From Streptomyces davaonensis JCM 4913 (GTDB lineage: Bacteria > Actinomycetota > Actinomycetes > Streptomycetales > Streptomycetaceae), in NCBI RefSeq assembly GCF_000349325.1, contig NC_020504.1, positions 8,412,326 to 8,476,325 on the forward strand: a DNA stretch of 64,000 nucleotides, read 5' to 3'. A model generated the notes under the pieces. That model was not told where the DNA came from and did not search any database. It was given only the letters and a program-made list of their open reading frames with translations. Positions 53,178 to 62,178 of the stretch are shown here, in pieces (positions within the stretch are counted from its first letter, which is position 1; each line of letters starts with the position of its first letter). The translations under genes and the position numbers were made by a program.

Positions 53178-54392
53178 TCAGCCCTCCAGGACCGTGCGCA
53201 GGTCCCACAGGGTGCGCCAGGTGGCGGAGCCCTGCTCGGCGCGGCGGCGGACCGGGCCGTCCCAGTAGCCGCGCAGACGGGCCGCGTCGGCCGGGTCGTC
53301 CTTGCGGACCACGCCGAGCAGATGGCCCGGCAGCAGCCCGAGCACATCGTGGTCGCCCGGGAAGTACGCCGCGGCCAGACCCAGCGCGCCCGCCACGGAC
53401 ACCGCCTCCGCCGTGCTCATCACCGTGGACGGCCGCTCCACCTCCCAGCCCTCGGCGGACCGCCCCTCCCGCAGATCACGGAACGCGGTCACCAGGGCCT
53501 CCAGCACCGCGTCGTCGACCTGGAACGCGGCCCCCGCCCGCTCCACCGAGGCCCGCGCCTGGCTGCGGACCAGCGCCGTCTCGGCGTCGAGGTCCGCGAT
53601 CGGGCCGACCGTCTCGAAGTTGAAGCGGCGCTTGAGCGCGGCGGACATCTCCGAGACGCCCTTGTCCCGCAGGTTGGCGGTGGCGATGAGGTTGAAGCCG
53701 GGTGCGGCATGCGCCAACGAGTCCTCGCCGCCCGCCAGTTCGGGCACCGCGATCCGCCGCTCGGAGAGCAGCGAGACCAGCGAGTCCTGCACCTCGGGCA
53801 GACAGCGCGTGACCTCCTCGACCCGGGCGATGCCGCCGCGGGACATGGCGGTGAGCACGGGCGACGGCACGAGGGCCTGCCGGCTGGGGCCCTGGGCCAG
53901 CAACAGGGCATAGTTCCAGCCGTACTTGAGCTGGTCCTCGGTGGTGCCCGCGGTGCCCTGCACGACCAGTCCGCTGGTACCGCACACCGCCGCCGACAGC
54001 AGCTCCGACAGCATGGACTTGGCGGTGCCGGGCTCACCCACCAGCAGCAGCCCGCGCTCACCCGCGAGCGTCACGACGCAGCGCTCCACCAGCGCCCGGT
54101 CGCCGACGAACTTCGCCGACACCTCCAGCCGCCGCGGTACACCGTCCGGTGCCTCGGCGGTGTCGGGCAGCTTCAGGGCCCGTCCGCCGCTGCCCATGAC
54201 GAAGGTGACGACGGCACGGGGCGTGAGCCGCCAGGCGGGCGGTCGCGGACCGTCGTCGTAAGCGGCGAGGAAGGCCAGTTCGGCGGCGTACAGATCCTCG
54301 GGCGGGACGATCTGGCGGGTGGCGAGGGCGGTGGTCATGGGCTGCGGGTCTTCCGGTCGGTCGGACTGGGCTGGGGCCGGGGCGGTCGTCAT
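53178..54392 (-). CDS. MoxR-type AAA+ ATPase (YehL-like)
   Basis: A 404-residue AAA+ ATPase. Walker A is GEPGTAKS (about residue 120). The Walker B position reads GGIARVEEVTRC, with Glu in place of the usual Asp, followed by LPEVQDSLVSLLSER and the sensor-1-like NLIATANLRDKGVSEM, then the arginine-finger region LKRRFNF. ATG 54,392 overlaps the stop of the preceding gene (ATGA). A second ATG at 54,338 gives another start with the same four residues (MTTA) and fits the usual family beginning (RQIVPPEDLYAAELAFL), so either may be used. It is a chaperone-like remodeller whose likely partner is the vWA protein downstream. Confidence 0.88.
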   Translation of the reverse strand: MTTAPAPAQSDRPEDPQPMTTALATRQIVPPEDLYAAELAFLAAYDDGPRPPAWRLTPRAVVTFVMGSGGRALKLPDTAEAPDGVPRRLEVSAKFVGDRALVERCVVTLAGERGLLLVGEPGTAKSMLSELLSAAVCGTSGLVVQGTAGTTEDQLKYGWNYALLLAQGPSRQALVPSPVLTAMSRGGIARVEEVTRCLPEVQDSLVSLLSERRIAVPELAGGEDSLAHAAPGFNLIATANLRDKGVSEMSAALKRRFNFETVGPIADLDAETALVRSQARASVERAGAAFQVDDAVLEALVTAFRDLREGRSAEGWEVERPSTVMSTAEAVSVAGALGLAAAYFPGDHDVLGLLPGHLLGVVRKDDPADAARLRGYWDGPVRRRAEQGSATWRTLWDLRTVLEG

Positions 54393-57300
54393 CGGCGGCG
54401 CCCCTTCCGGGTGGCCCGCGTGGTGAGTTCCTCGTAGGCCGGTGTGTCTCCGCCGCTGACGCGTTCCCAGGCGCGGGCGAACAGTTCGGTCAGTGGCAGA
54501 TGCGGGACGGTACGCAGGTGCTCGCTGATCGGGTACAGGCCCTCCTTCCAGGCCTCCACCGGCAGCGCGGCGTCCTTCAGGTCGCGCCAGGCGCCGGGCA
54601 GGAACAGGGTGCGCCCCGCGCGGGTGCGCTTCGCCTCGACGACCAGGTCGGTCGCCGCCAGTTCGGTGCGGGCCTTCTTCAGCCGGGCGGGCTTCCAGCC
54701 GGTCCAGCGGGCGCAGTTGCGGTCCGTCGGGTCGGGCAGGGTCAGCAACTGGAGATACAGCGCCGCCGCGTCCTCGCTCAGACCCTGGGCCGCGGCGACC
54801 TCCTTGACCAGCTCCGGCACACTGACCGTGGGGTCCTGGGCGTGGCCGACGGGCCCCGCGGGGTCGGTGCCCGCCGCGACGGCTCGGGCGAGGTCGTCGG
54901 ACAGGAGCGTGCGCAGCGAGCCCAGCCCGGCACCGCGGTGCGGGCCCACCAGCCCTTCGAGGAGCCCGAGCACGGCGTCGTCCGGGCCGGTGAGACCGGC
55001 CGTGCGGACCAAGGGCTGCTCCAGGTCGCGGTGCCACGGCCGCAGCACCAGCGCCTCGGCCACCCGGGTCCGGCCGTGCGCGTCGGCCCCGCCGGTCTCG
55101 GGGAGGCCGTACGCCTTGCGCAGCTCCACGGCGGTCGAGGTGCCCTTCTCCGTCCACTCGACGTCGAGCGGGAGCAGGAGCTCCGGGTCGGCGATCCGGC
55201 GGCGCAGCGCGGCGAGCCCCTCCGGCAGCGCGGCCCGCAGCGGGTGACCGTAGGGCAGGGCGTAGGCGAGGGAGGCCAGGGCCAGGACCGCGCTGGGCAG
55301 GTCGTGCCGACCGGGCTCGGCCGCCGGGTCCTGCGGGACCAGGTTGCCGTCCTTGTCGGGGCGCAGGACCGTGGTACCCGTGATCCAGGGGGTGCGCCCG
55401 GGGTTGAGCACCGTCTCGGCGGAGCCGGCGGGCAGCCCCGCGAGGTCGGCCGACAGCTCCTCGGGCAGCCGGACTACCGAGCCGAGACGCTCGGCCCACA
55501 CCGCGCCCGCGGCGGCCAGATCCGGGCCGGTCCGCCACAGGTCGGCGGGGTCGGCGGGCAGCAGCGCCGAGAGCAGCGCCATGCGGTCGGTCTTCCCGAG
55601 CGAGCCCAGCATGCCGTTCGCCTGGTCCATCTGCCGTGGCTTCAGGCCCAGGAGGGCCAGCGCCTCGGGGGCGCGGTCGTGCGGCAGACCGGCCAGCAGC
55701 ACACCCGCCTGGAGCGGGCCGAGCCCGCCCCGCGTGACGGCGGCGAACGCCTCGACCGCCTCGGGCCGCCAGGGCGCGGCGCCCTTGTCCCGGATCAGTC
55801 GGGCCACGGCGGCGAGCCCCTCGGCGGGGAACGCCTGCGGGTGCCGTGTCTCCTTCTCCAGGGTGAAATGGGCGACGGCACCGAACGCGCCGGTCGGATC
55901 GTGGTCCAGGGCGAGCCAGTTGACCCGGTCGCGCGCCATGTCGACGTTCTGGCAGCCGAGCACGACGACCGTGCGGCCGTCCCGGCGCAGTACCTGGCCC
56001 ACGCGCTGCTGCTTCTCGTGCGGCTCGCTCAGGACGATCTCGCGCAGGCCCTCACCGGTGGCCAGCGGCCCTTCGGCGAGCGCCTCGAACAGCAGGAGCA
56101 GCGCCTCCCGTTGGGCCTCGGGCACCGCCGGCAGGGCGCCCCGGTAGGCGAGCGGGCGGACCACGCCGAGCATGGCCGGCCAGATCATGCCGATCCGCGG
56201 GATCGTGTACTCGTCGCTGACCCAGCCGTCGCTCAGCGGCGCCGGACGCCCCTTCTCCGCGGGCAGCGGCGTGCCGTCGGCGGGGCGGCCGGACAGCACG
56301 TGGTTCACCGCGCGGATCTGCCGCAGCACGCTCCACTGCTCCGTGCCGCCCCAGCCGCCCCAGATGCTGGTCATGCCGTTGGTGGCGTCGCGCAGGGTGC
56401 GGTCGTCGCCGTGCTTGGGGCTGTAGTCCGCGAACATGCCCTCCGTGCGCCGCTTGTTCACCGGTGCCCGCTCGACCGGGGGCGCCGCGAGGGTCATGGC
56501 CGACTCGATGATGCTGCGCGCCGCCCGTACCAGGGCGGTGACACCGATGAGCAGCCGCTCGTCGGTCAGTTCGGTCAAGGTCGACCGGACGGCCCGCAGC
56601 ACGAACTCCTCGGCGCTGGGGATCTTGGCGCGGTCCTCCGGCGTGGCGGCCGCGGCGAACTGCGCCCGGTACTCCGCCGTGGCGGCGGCAGCAGCCCGCA
56701 GCAACTGCACCGCCCGCTCGTCGCCCAGGCCGCGCAGCACGGCCGAGCCCTTCTCGTCGCGCGGCCGCAGGGCGTGCCAGAAGGCCACCGGCGGTACGTA
56801 CCGGCTGCCCGCGGCGAACCGGTGGCCCCGCTCGCCCAGGGTCACCTGGCCGAGCATGCCACCGGCGGACGTGTCGTCGGCCGCGAACAGGGCGAGGCGT
56901 GAGCCGTTCCGTGCGACGACGGGCTCGGCGCCCCCGGGCAGCCGCAGCGAGCCCAGCGGAATACCCACCGTCCGGCGCAGGGTGACGGTACGGCCGTCCG
57001 GCGTGCCGACGGTCGTCACCCTCTCGCCGCCCTCCGTCCCGGTGCGCACCCAGCGTCCCAGGACCGTGCCGTCGGTGCCGAACGGACTGTGCTCCAGGCC
57101 GGGTTGGAGGGGCAGCACCTCGCACTGGTGCTGATCGAGCGTGGCGTCCTCGTGGATGCCGGACCGCAGGAAGGCGGGCAGCGAGGCACGCCCGTGCGTG
57201 CCGGTCGCCGGGTCGTACTCGAGCCACAGCTGCTGCCGCCCCTGGCGGCCCTGACGCCAGCAGGTGATGCCGTCGCTCAGCACCGGGCGGTTCGGGGGCA

Positions 57301-59359
57301 GCACCGTGTCGCCCGCGTGCAGGGTGCGGCCACCGGTGGCCCGGCCGCCGCCGGGCAGCGGGACAGAGGGGCTGGCGAGGTTGTGATTGTTCCAGTAGCC
57401 GAGTTGTTCGCCGGTCAGGGTGAACACCTCGGACGGCCGCGCCGACCAGTAGCCGCACTGCTTGCTGTCCTGCCGCCACATGACCAGCAGCTCGCCGTCG
57501 GCGTAGCGGAACTGGGCGCGGCTCCAGCGGTCCAGCTCGACGGGCAGGCGCAGTTCGTGTTCGAGCAGCACCTCCTCCGGGCCGACGACGACCGCCTTGT
57601 GCCCCCGGGACAGGATCAGCGCGGGCCAGGCCTCGCTGACCATCAGGTCGTTGAGGTGGCTCTTGGGGCGGATCTCGGAGTCGAGCAGCCGGAGCGCCTC
57701 GTCGAGGGCGGGCCAGCCCAGCTCGTCGATGATGCCCGCGCGCAGGGTACGGCCCAGCAGCGGCGCGACCTCATGGGCGGCGACCTGGGCCACGGCCTCG
57801 GGTTCGACCAGCCTGGCCACCGACTGGAAGGGCCGCAGCCGGTCCAGCGCCTCCCGCGCGCCGGGCAGCCCGGTCGCCCGGGTGAACTCGTCGGCCCGGT
57901 CGGCGATCCACTCCCGCAGCACCTCGCCCAGCACCGGGTGCGCGGCGACCGCCTCCAGCAGCTCGTTGGCCCCACGGTCCCCGCCCAGGGTGCCCACAGC
58001 CTCGTAGAGGAGGCGCCGCAGCCGCGGGTCGGCGGCGGTGGCCACCAGGTCGCGGCGGCCGGGGCGCTCGTCGCGCAGCCAGCGGTCGAGGGCCAGGTGG
58101 ACAGGGGTCTCCCCGTCAGGCACCGACAGGAGAACGCCCTCCGCCGCGCACAGGTCGAGCAGATCCAGGTCGGCCCCCGCGTGCCAACGGCCCGTGAACA
58201 GATCGACGGCCCGCCCGTCGGCACGCAGCCGCGGAGTCATCCGCGCGACCAGCGCGAGCGTGGCGGGGGACCGTCCGGAGACGGCAGCGCCGTGCTTGCG
58301 GTAGGCCGCCCACCGGCCGAGCCAGTCCGCCGCGTCCACCTCGCCCGCGTCCTCGCCGGTCAGCAGCCGGTCAGCGCCGGTCTCCGCGAGGATCCCGAGC
58401 CAGAACTCGTCCTCCTCGACGGACCGGCCCAGACCGCCCGGCATGATCTCCAGCAGCCGGACCCGGGCCTCCGGGCGCTCCTTGGCGAGCACGGTCAGCG
58501 TGGCCCGGTAGGTGTTCCAGAAGGAGGCCGGTGCGCGCACCGCGGCCGGGGAGGCGATCAGATCCGCGACCAGGGCGCACTCCTCCGTCACCCGGGACAG
58601 ACCGGTCGCCTTGATCAGAGCGCGGGCGTCCTGCGGCAGCGAGGCGTACGGCGGCATGCCCGCCGCGCAGCGCTCCACGGTCAACTGCCGGTACTGCGCC
58701 CACGCCTCGCCCGGGTCGAGCCGCCGGGCCAGATCCTTCACATGCTCCTTGAGCGCCTTGACCGTCAGCGCCCCGGCGAAGGCGAACTCCAGGAACACCG
58801 CGCGCTGCCGGTCCTCGTCCACGGCCAGCGCGTGCACCCGCTCCGCCTCGCGCGCCTTGCCGAAGAAGGCCGCCGCGTAGGTCGTGTTCTCGTGCTGGAG
58901 GAAGATCCGCGCGGCCTGCTCGTAGAACGTCGGCAGGAAGTGCGGGACGGCCCGGCCGAGCCGCTCGCCCAGTGCCTCGAAGCCGTCCTTGGCGTTGCCG
59001 GGCCGGGACTTGGCCTGCCGGGCGAGCCGCTCGACGTCCTTGACCAGGGCCAGCGCGTGGTGGCCGTTGGCCGGGTCGTTCACCAGCGCCCAGGCGGGGA
59101 AGCCGAGCGTCTCGCGGCGCACCTGCCCGACCTCGGGCGCCTGAGGCTCACGGGCCAGCCCCAGGAACTCCAGGGCGAGATCCTCCGCCTCGCCGAGCGT
59201 GCCCGGCACCAGCCGGACCACGCGCCGGTCGTCCAGGGCGGGGTGGGTGTAGGTGCGGACGGTGAGGGTGTCGGCGTCCTCGCGGTCGGTGCTGCCCGGC
59301 GGCAGGACGGCGCCCGCCTCCAGCAGGGCGGCCGCGGTGGTCTCGTCGTACGTGCTCAT
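54389..59359 (-). CDS. Large operon protein of unknown function (1656 residues)
   Basis: I do not recognise a named domain over most of this 1656-residue protein. It is soluble, rich in Ala, Leu and Arg, with no signal peptide or membrane segment. The first 480 residues look helical and repeat-like. A middle section (about 640-860) is beta-rich with WGGWGGTEQW-type aromatic patches after it. The last 100 residues contain a winged-helix-like segment (GWKPARLKKARTELAATDLVV, then KRTRAGRTLFLPG). It is fixed in the operon by ATGA overlaps at both ends: ATG 59,359 with the DUF4132 stop, and its own stop with the MoxR start. It may be the large scaffold or effector of the system; this is inference from position only. 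Confidence 0.85.
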   Translation of the reverse strand: MSTYDETTAAALLEAGAVLPPGSTDREDADTLTVRTYTHPALDDRRVVRLVPGTLGEAEDLALEFLGLAREPQAPEVGQVRRETLGFPAWALVNDPANGHHALALVKDVERLARQAKSRPGNAKDGFEALGERLGRAVPHFLPTFYEQAARIFLQHENTTYAAAFFGKAREAERVHALAVDEDRQRAVFLEFAFAGALTVKALKEHVKDLARRLDPGEAWAQYRQLTVERCAAGMPPYASLPQDARALIKATGLSRVTEECALVADLIASPAAVRAPASFWNTYRATLTVLAKERPEARVRLLEIMPGGLGRSVEEDEFWLGILAETGADRLLTGEDAGEVDAADWLGRWAAYRKHGAAVSGRSPATLALVARMTPRLRADGRAVDLFTGRWHAGADLDLLDLCAAEGVLLSVPDGETPVHLALDRWLRDERPGRRDLVATAADPRLRRLLYEAVGTLGGDRGANELLEAVAAHPVLGEVLREWIADRADEFTRATGLPGAREALDRLRPFQSVARLVEPEAVAQVAAHEVAPLLGRTLRAGIIDELGWPALDEALRLLDSEIRPKSHLNDLMVSEAWPALILSRGHKAVVVGPEEVLLEHELRLPVELDRWSRAQFRYADGELLVMWRQDSKQCGYWSARPSEVFTLTGEQLGYWNNHNLASPSVPLPGGGRATGGRTLHAGDTVLPPNRPVLSDGITCWRQGRQGRQQLWLEYDPATGTHGRASLPAFLRSGIHEDATLDQHQCEVLPLQPGLEHSPFGTDGTVLGRWVRTGTEGGERVTTVGTPDGRTVTLRRTVGIPLGSLRLPGGAEPVVARNGSRLALFAADDTSAGGMLGQVTLGERGHRFAAGSRYVPPVAFWHALRPRDEKGSAVLRGLGDERAVQLLRAAAAATAEYRAQFAAAATPEDRAKIPSAEEFVLRAVRSTLTELTDERLLIGVTALVRAARSIIESAMTLAAPPVERAPVNKRRTEGMFADYSPKHGDDRTLRDATNGMTSIWGGWGGTEQWSVLRQIRAVNHVLSGRPADGTPLPAEKGRPAPLSDGWVSDEYTIPRIGMIWPAMLGVVRPLAYRGALPAVPEAQREALLLLFEALAEGPLATGEGLREIVLSEPHEKQQRVGQVLRRDGRTVVVLGCQNVDMARDRVNWLALDHDPTGAFGAVAHFTLEKETRHPQAFPAEGLAAVARLIRDKGAAPWRPEAVEAFAAVTRGGLGPLQAGVLLAGLPHDRAPEALALLGLKPRQMDQANGMLGSLGKTDRMALLSALLPADPADLWRTGPDLAAAGAVWAERLGSVVRLPEELSADLAGLPAGSAETVLNPGRTPWITGTTVLRPDKDGNLVPQDPAAEPGRHDLPSAVLALASLAYALPYGHPLRAALPEGLAALRRRIADPELLLPLDVEWTEKGTSTAVELRKAYGLPETGGADAHGRTRVAEALVLRPWHRDLEQPLVRTAGLTGPDDAVLGLLEGLVGPHRGAGLGSLRTLLSDDLARAVAAGTDPAGPVGHAQDPTVSVPELVKEVAAAQGLSEDAAALYLQLLTLPDPTDRNCARWTGWKPARLKKARTELAATDLVVEAKRTRAGRTLFLPGAWRDLKDAALPVEAWKEGLYPISEHLRTVPHLPLTELFARAWERVSGGDTPAYEELTTRATRKGRRR

Positions 59360-60210
59360 GCGGCCTTCTCCTCGTCCTCGATGTCGCGTCCCGCGTACAG
59401 CGCGGCCGCCATGCGCATGCCCTCCGACCAGGCCACCGGCCCGACCTGACCGAGCCTCAGCGTCTTTCCGGCGCTGTCCGTCCAGGTGAGCGGGCCGGTC
59501 TCGGTCTCCATGTAGGTCTCGTAGTCGCCGATCCAGACCCGGGCCTCGATCGCGCGGCCGTCCTCGCGCAGCGAGCAGACGGCGTCGCCGCCGCGGACGC
59601 GGTAGCCGAGCTGGGTGGCCCGGCCGGCCAGGAACCGCAGCTCCTTGAACACCCCGCCCGCGTACTCCTCGACGGACCGGGACTCGGTGTCGAGGTTCTC
59701 CGGGCGGTGCCACACCTCGCGGAAGAGCTGCTGCGCGCGCTGCTCGACGCCGAGTTCGACGGCGAACTCCCGCAGCTCCTCCAGGTCGTCGAGGAGCACC
59801 GGGTGCGGGAGGCGCACGAGTTCGGGGCTGATGCGCACGGTGTCGCCGTCCAGGTCGACGAGCCCGAGCCCCCGGTCGACGTCGGCGTCCCGCAGGAACC
59901 CGGCGACCTCACCGTCCGGCCCGCTGACCACCAGGTCGCGCAGGGCCGCCTGCCACGCCGGGTCCGGCCACACCCGGGCGATGACCGCGAGCGGCACCGG
60001 AAGGGAGCGCACCATCCACCGCTCCACGTCGGTGAGGCACTGCCGTTCGTGCCGCTGGAGCCACTCGGCGAGCTGACGCAGCCCCACCACCGCGGGATCG
60101 TCCGCGAGTTTGGCCGGCACCGACTTCAGCCGCCGCCCGGCCGCATTGCGGCACACGACCTTCCCCGCGTCCAGCGCGACCTCGTAGTCGCCCGCCGTCA
60201 CCCACCCCAC
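59356..60210 (-). CDS. DUF4132-domain protein, first gene of the MoxR-vWA operon
   Basis: A 284-residue protein matching the DUF4132 pattern seen in the MolR/YehI group. An N-terminal block (DYEVALDAGKVVCRNAAGRRL, then KSVPAKLADD) is followed by ERWMVRSLPVPLAVIARVW, WQAALRDLVV, GFLRDADVDRGLGLVDLDG and PHPVLLDDLEELREFAVELG, then VEQRAQQLFREVWHRP. E. coli YehI is far larger, so here the domain stands alone and the long partner is the next gene. GTG 60,210 has a strong GGGGAGG upstream. The stop overlaps the next start (ATGA). The molecular function is unknown. Confidence 0.82.
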   Translation of the reverse strand: MGWVTAGDYEVALDAGKVVCRNAAGRRLKSVPAKLADDPAVVGLRQLAEWLQRHERQCLTDVERWMVRSLPVPLAVIARVWPDPAWQAALRDLVVSGPDGEVAGFLRDADVDRGLGLVDLDGDTVRISPELVRLPHPVLLDDLEELREFAVELGVEQRAQQLFREVWHRPENLDTESRSVEEYAGGVFKELRFLAGRATQLGYRVRGGDAVCSLREDGRAIEARVWIGDYETYMETETGPLTWTDSAGKTLRLGQVGPVAWSEGMRMAAALYAGRDIEDEEKAA

Positions 60211-60243
60211 AGGTGCCTCCCCGCACTTCGTCGATCAAGTGAC

Positions 60244-60260
60244 GGGAACTCTAGGGGAAC
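60244..60260 (-). promoter_or_regulatory. Direct repeat in the promoter region of the five-gene operon
   Basis: GGGAAC occurs at 60,244-60,249 and 60,255-60,260 (GTTCCC in the reading direction), 11 bases apart start to start, i.e. one helical turn, 34-50 bases before GTG 60,210. It could bind a regulator or be chance. Confidence 0.3.
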
Positions 60261-60306
60261 CCACTGACAACGCACCGCCGGGGTACCTGACCTGCGCGGC
60301 AGCCGC

Positions 60307-61407
60307 TCAAGTGAGCGTCAGGGAACCATCGTCGGACGTCTCGATCCGCACCCCGGCGCTGATCCGCCCGACCGTCTCCCGCAGCCACTCCCGGTCCGCC
60401 GCCCCGGCCCGCTCAAGACGCATCCGCCGAGCCCGCAACGGCACCATCCGAAGCCCCGTCAGCCGCCCGCTGTCGGCCGCCACCGAGACGAGGAACATCA
60501 GCCGCAACTCGTCGCGGTACTCCGGGAATCCGGAGATCCCCTCGTAGTCGTCGACGAAGTCGCCGCAGCCGTAAAGGATCAGCCGGTCGCGGTACACCTC
60601 CACCGGGCGCGGATGGTGCGAGGAGTGTCCGTGGACGACGTCGACACCGCCGTCCACCAGGGCGTGCGCGAAGCGGACCTGACTCCGGGACACGCCGAAG
60701 CCCCAGTTGGAGCCCCAGTGCACCGAGACCACCACGAGGTCACCGGGGCGCCGGAACCGCCGTACGCGCTCCAGGACGGCGGCTGCCGTGTCCGGTGTCG
60801 GAGCGGGCAGGTACGCGACGCCAGGGCGGTCCGCGGTCGCCGCCCACGACGCCGGGACACCGCTGGACTCCAGGCCCAGCGCGAACACCAGCACCCGGCC
60901 ACCGCCGCCCAGCGGAACCGCCGCCGGTGCGTGTGCCTCGTCCGCGTCCCGTCCCGCGCCCGCCGTGCGCAGCCCCGCGCGGGAGAGGGCATCGAGGGTT
61001 TGTGTCAGCCCCGCGGGGCCGAAGTCCAGGACGTGGTTGTTGGCGAGGACGCACACATCGGGGCGGGCCACGGCCAGCGCGGGGAGGTTGCCGGGGTGCA
61101 TCCGGTAGTGGATCTCCTTGTCGGGTGCGAAGGCGCCGTCGTCGGTGACCGAGGTCTCCAGGTTCACGATCCGCGCGTCCGGCGCGCTCGCGTCGAGCAC
61201 CCGCAGCGCCTCGCCCCACGGCCACGACGGGGGCACCGGGGCGGGGACCGGCCCGTTCACCGACTCCGCGAGGCGGACGTAGTCGCGGGCGTCCGTCACG
61301 TACGGCTCGCGCAGGGCCGGATCGCCGGGGTGCGCGAGGATCTGGTCGACGCCGCGCCCGAGCATCACATCGCCGCACAGGAACAGCGTCACGACACCGT
61401 CGCCCAC
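60307..61407 (-). CDS. CapA-family (PGA_cap) metallophosphatase-like protein
   Basis: A 366-residue protein of the poly-gamma-glutamate capsule family CapA, with the calcineurin-like fold. Metal-binding motifs visible are FLCGDVMLGRGVDQ at the start, NLETSVTD, LANNHVLDFGPAG, SVHWGSNW and HGHSSHHPRPVEVY, then GCGDFVDDYEG. No signal peptide is seen, unlike membrane-anchored capsule proteins, so a cytoplasmic phosphatase-type role is possible. GTG 61,407 is tentative; GTG 61,392 (VTLFLCGDV) is an equally good start. It is not accompanied by other capsule genes. It diverges from the hydrolase gene by 74 bases. Confidence 0.88.
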   Translation of the reverse strand: MGDGVVTLFLCGDVMLGRGVDQILAHPGDPALREPYVTDARDYVRLAESVNGPVPAPVPPSWPWGEALRVLDASAPDARIVNLETSVTDDGAFAPDKEIHYRMHPGNLPALAVARPDVCVLANNHVLDFGPAGLTQTLDALSRAGLRTAGAGRDADEAHAPAAVPLGGGGRVLVFALGLESSGVPASWAATADRPGVAYLPAPTPDTAAAVLERVRRFRRPGDLVVVSVHWGSNWGFGVSRSQVRFAHALVDGGVDVVHGHSSHHPRPVEVYRDRLILYGCGDFVDDYEGISGFPEYRDELRLMFLVSVAADSGRLTGLRMVPLRARRMRLERAGAADREWLRETVGRISAGVRIETSDDGSLTLT

Positions 61408-61481
61408 AAGTCCACGGTAGGCCGGTTGCCGGGCGGGATCGGAGGAACTCGGGGGAGCGGAGCGATCGTGGGAAGCAGGCG

Positions 61482-62150
61482 ATGGTGATGAACTCCCAGT
61501 CGGTCGTCGTGCCCGTGGGCCCGGGTGTCGAGCTGGCCGGTGACCTGGTCGTGCCCCCGTCGGCGCGGGCCGTGGTGCTGTTCGCGCACGGCAGCGGCAG
61601 TTCCCGGCACAGCCCCCGCAACCGGCAGGTCGCCGCCGCACTGCGCACCGCCGGTCTTGGCACGCTGCTGATGGACCTCCTCACCGAGGAGGAGGAACGC
61701 GAGGACGCGGTGACCCGTGAGCACCGCTTCGACATCGGGTTGCTGGGGGGTCGGCTGGTGGCCGCCGTCGACTGGCTGGCGGACCGGGACGACACGGCGG
61801 ACCTGCTCGTCGCCCTGTTCGGCGCCAGCACCGGCGCGGCCGCCGCCCTGGTGGCCGCCGCGGAACGTCCCGCGCGGGTGCTGACCGTGGTCTCCCGGGG
61901 CGGTCGGCCCGATCTGGCCGAGGGCGCCCTGGACGCCGTACGAGCGCCCGTGCTGCTGATCGTGGGCGGGCGGGACCGGGAGGTGATGCGGCTCAACGAG
62001 GAGGCGGCGCGGCGGCTGCGGGTGCCCTGCACCATGCATGTCGTGCCCGGGGCCACCCACCTGTTCGAGGAGCCCGGCGCCCTCGACGACGTCGCCGACG
62101 CGGCCCGGCAGTGGTGCGCGGACCATGTCCGGGCCGCCGCGGGGGATTGA
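61482..62150 (+). CDS. Alpha/beta hydrolase (dienelactone-hydrolase-like)
   Basis: A 222-residue alpha/beta hydrolase. The nucleophile elbow is FGASTGAAAA (Ser in GxSxG), the oxyanion strand is VVLFAHGSGSSRHSPRNRQV, the acid is in VGGRDREVM and the catalytic His in PGATHLFEEPGAL. It resembles the small dienelactone hydrolase/phosphoribosyltransferase-associated hydrolases of actinomycetes. Start ATG 61,482 or 61,488. It is 50 kb from the NRPS start and not near it, so there is no reason to link it with siderophore release. Confidence 0.88.
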   Translation: MVMNSQSVVVPVGPGVELAGDLVVPPSARAVVLFAHGSGSSRHSPRNRQVAAALRTAGLGTLLMDLLTEEEEREDAVTREHRFDIGLLGGRLVAAVDWLADRDDTADLLVALFGASTGAAAALVAAAERPARVLTVVSRGGRPDLAEGALDAVRAPVLLIVGGRDREVMRLNEEAARRLRVPCTMHVVPGATHLFEEPGALDDVADAARQWCADHVRAAAGD

Positions 62151-62178
62151 AACCGCCCCGCGTGCCTACCCTGAACAT

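Noticed and set aside
61482..62150. Alpha/beta hydrolase as the missing siderophore-releasing thioesterase or esterase.
   Set aside because: It lies more than 30 kb from the end of the NRPS gene, outside the iron-box island, with unrelated neighbours.
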